Translations under genes and position numbers: made by a program | Shown: piece by piece, positions 32,350 through 32,486 of the stretch | Layout: the number at the start of each line of letters is the position of its first letter | How positions within the stretch are numbered: position 1 is the first letter of the stretch | Notes under the pieces: generated by a model | The model's input: only the letters and a program-made list of their open reading frames with translations | What the model was told of the DNA's origin: nothing | Database searches by the model: none | Origin: an uncultured Prevotellaceae bacterium | Lineage (GTDB): Bacteria > Bacteroidota > Bacteroidia > Bacteroidales > Bacteroidaceae | Length of the DNA: 32,486 nt | Direction: 5' to 3' | Assembly: GCA_902800245.1 (NCBI GenBank) | Contig: CADCDY010000024.1 | Span: 1 to 32,486 of the forward strand

Positions 32350-32486
32350 TTATTCGTAGACTTTTCGTAAATACTATTTGTAAGCAGGTCGTAGACATTT
32401 TGCATCTTGGGATTGTCGTCTAACAAGTGATGCTGACCGATAATGACGTTATTGTCGTGGCGCACAGCAGGACCAGTCTGCGCGTC
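32346..32486 (-). CDS. DUF2520 / Rossmann-like protein, C-terminal end only
   Basis: Only the last 46 codons are inside the window. The visible end starts [20 protein letters not shown] and continues [23 protein letters not shown]. QTGPAxRxD followed by a helix of this kind is the C-terminal signature of DUF2520, found in NAD(P)-binding Rossmann proteins resembling ketopantoate and pyrroline-carboxylate reductases. The TGA overlaps the kdsC ATG by four bases. The rest of the gene, and the operon promoter, lie to the right of the window. Confidence 0.78.
   Translation of the reverse strand, partial: DAQTGPAVRHDNNVIIGQHHLLDDNPKMQNVYDLLTNSIYEKSTNK

Noticed and set aside
1-32486. Search for mobile elements, tRNA/rRNA, CRISPR, toxin-antitoxin, restriction-modification or phage genes
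   Set aside because: Nothing supportable was found; the genes are core metabolic, envelope and information-processing functions.

Overview
The window looks like ordinary core chromosome from a member of the Bacteroidales, most likely Prevotella/Segatella-like. The main support is a set of promoters of the Bacteroidetes type (TTTG, 19-20 bp, TAnnTTTG), the absence of clear Shine-Dalgarno sites, and several lineage-typical families: a 'smalltalk' small protein, DUF4293, DUF4468, DUF3127, a Porin_10-type porin, the longer Bacteroidetes RpoZ, and NspC-type spermidine synthesis. The genus is an inference; no rRNA or marker comparison was possible.

Layout. 1-95 is the end of a smalltalk gene with a strong terminator. 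187-4900 is all on the minus strand: phosphoglucomutase, a secreted TPR protein, then a bamD-rpoZ-DUF4293 operon. bamD and uvrB (5017-7041, +) diverge from back-to-back promoters. 7173-11884 (+) is an envelope/menaquinone run: DUF4468 protein, a 55-residue membrane protein, a large porin, an HD-domain hydrolase and menA. 11876-12952 (-) holds a 51-residue membrane protein and an RluA-type pseudouridine synthase. 13100-21656 (+) is a long co-directional run: phoH, purC, menG, aroE, a TPM-domain protein with its usual partner lemA, purM, prfA and pyrF. 21786-25424 (+) holds pheS, a ThiE/TenI-like protein, prs (broken) and a lipoprotein thioredoxin of the TlpA family. A DUF3127 protein (-) diverges from dnaN; dnaN, a 3'-5' exonuclease, coaBC and a SpoU methyltransferase follow on the plus strand. 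The window closes with a minus-strand operon: partial DUF2520 gene, kdsC, maf and nspC.

How the genes fit together. purC, purM, pyrF and prs serve nucleotide synthesis; menA and menG are two late steps of menaquinone synthesis; aroE feeds chorismate, the menaquinone precursor; kdsC supplies Kdo for lipopolysaccharide and bamD assembles outer-membrane proteins such as the porin; dnaN, the exonuclease and uvrB serve replication and repair; prfA, pheS, the RluA enzyme and the SpoU enzyme serve translation.

I found no mobile element, CRISPR array, tRNA, rRNA, defence island or biosynthetic cluster, and no convincing new multi-gene system. The observations most worth a second look are the 46-base deletion/frameshift in prs, a membrane-segment reading frame fused in frame ahead of pyrF, an SSB-like acidic tip on the DUF3127 protein, an inverted repeat laid over the phosphoglucomutase promoter, near-leaderless promoters at uvrB and the pseudouridine synthase gene, and three tiny membrane proteins tucked into operons. 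No gene-free stretch exceeds 300 bases.
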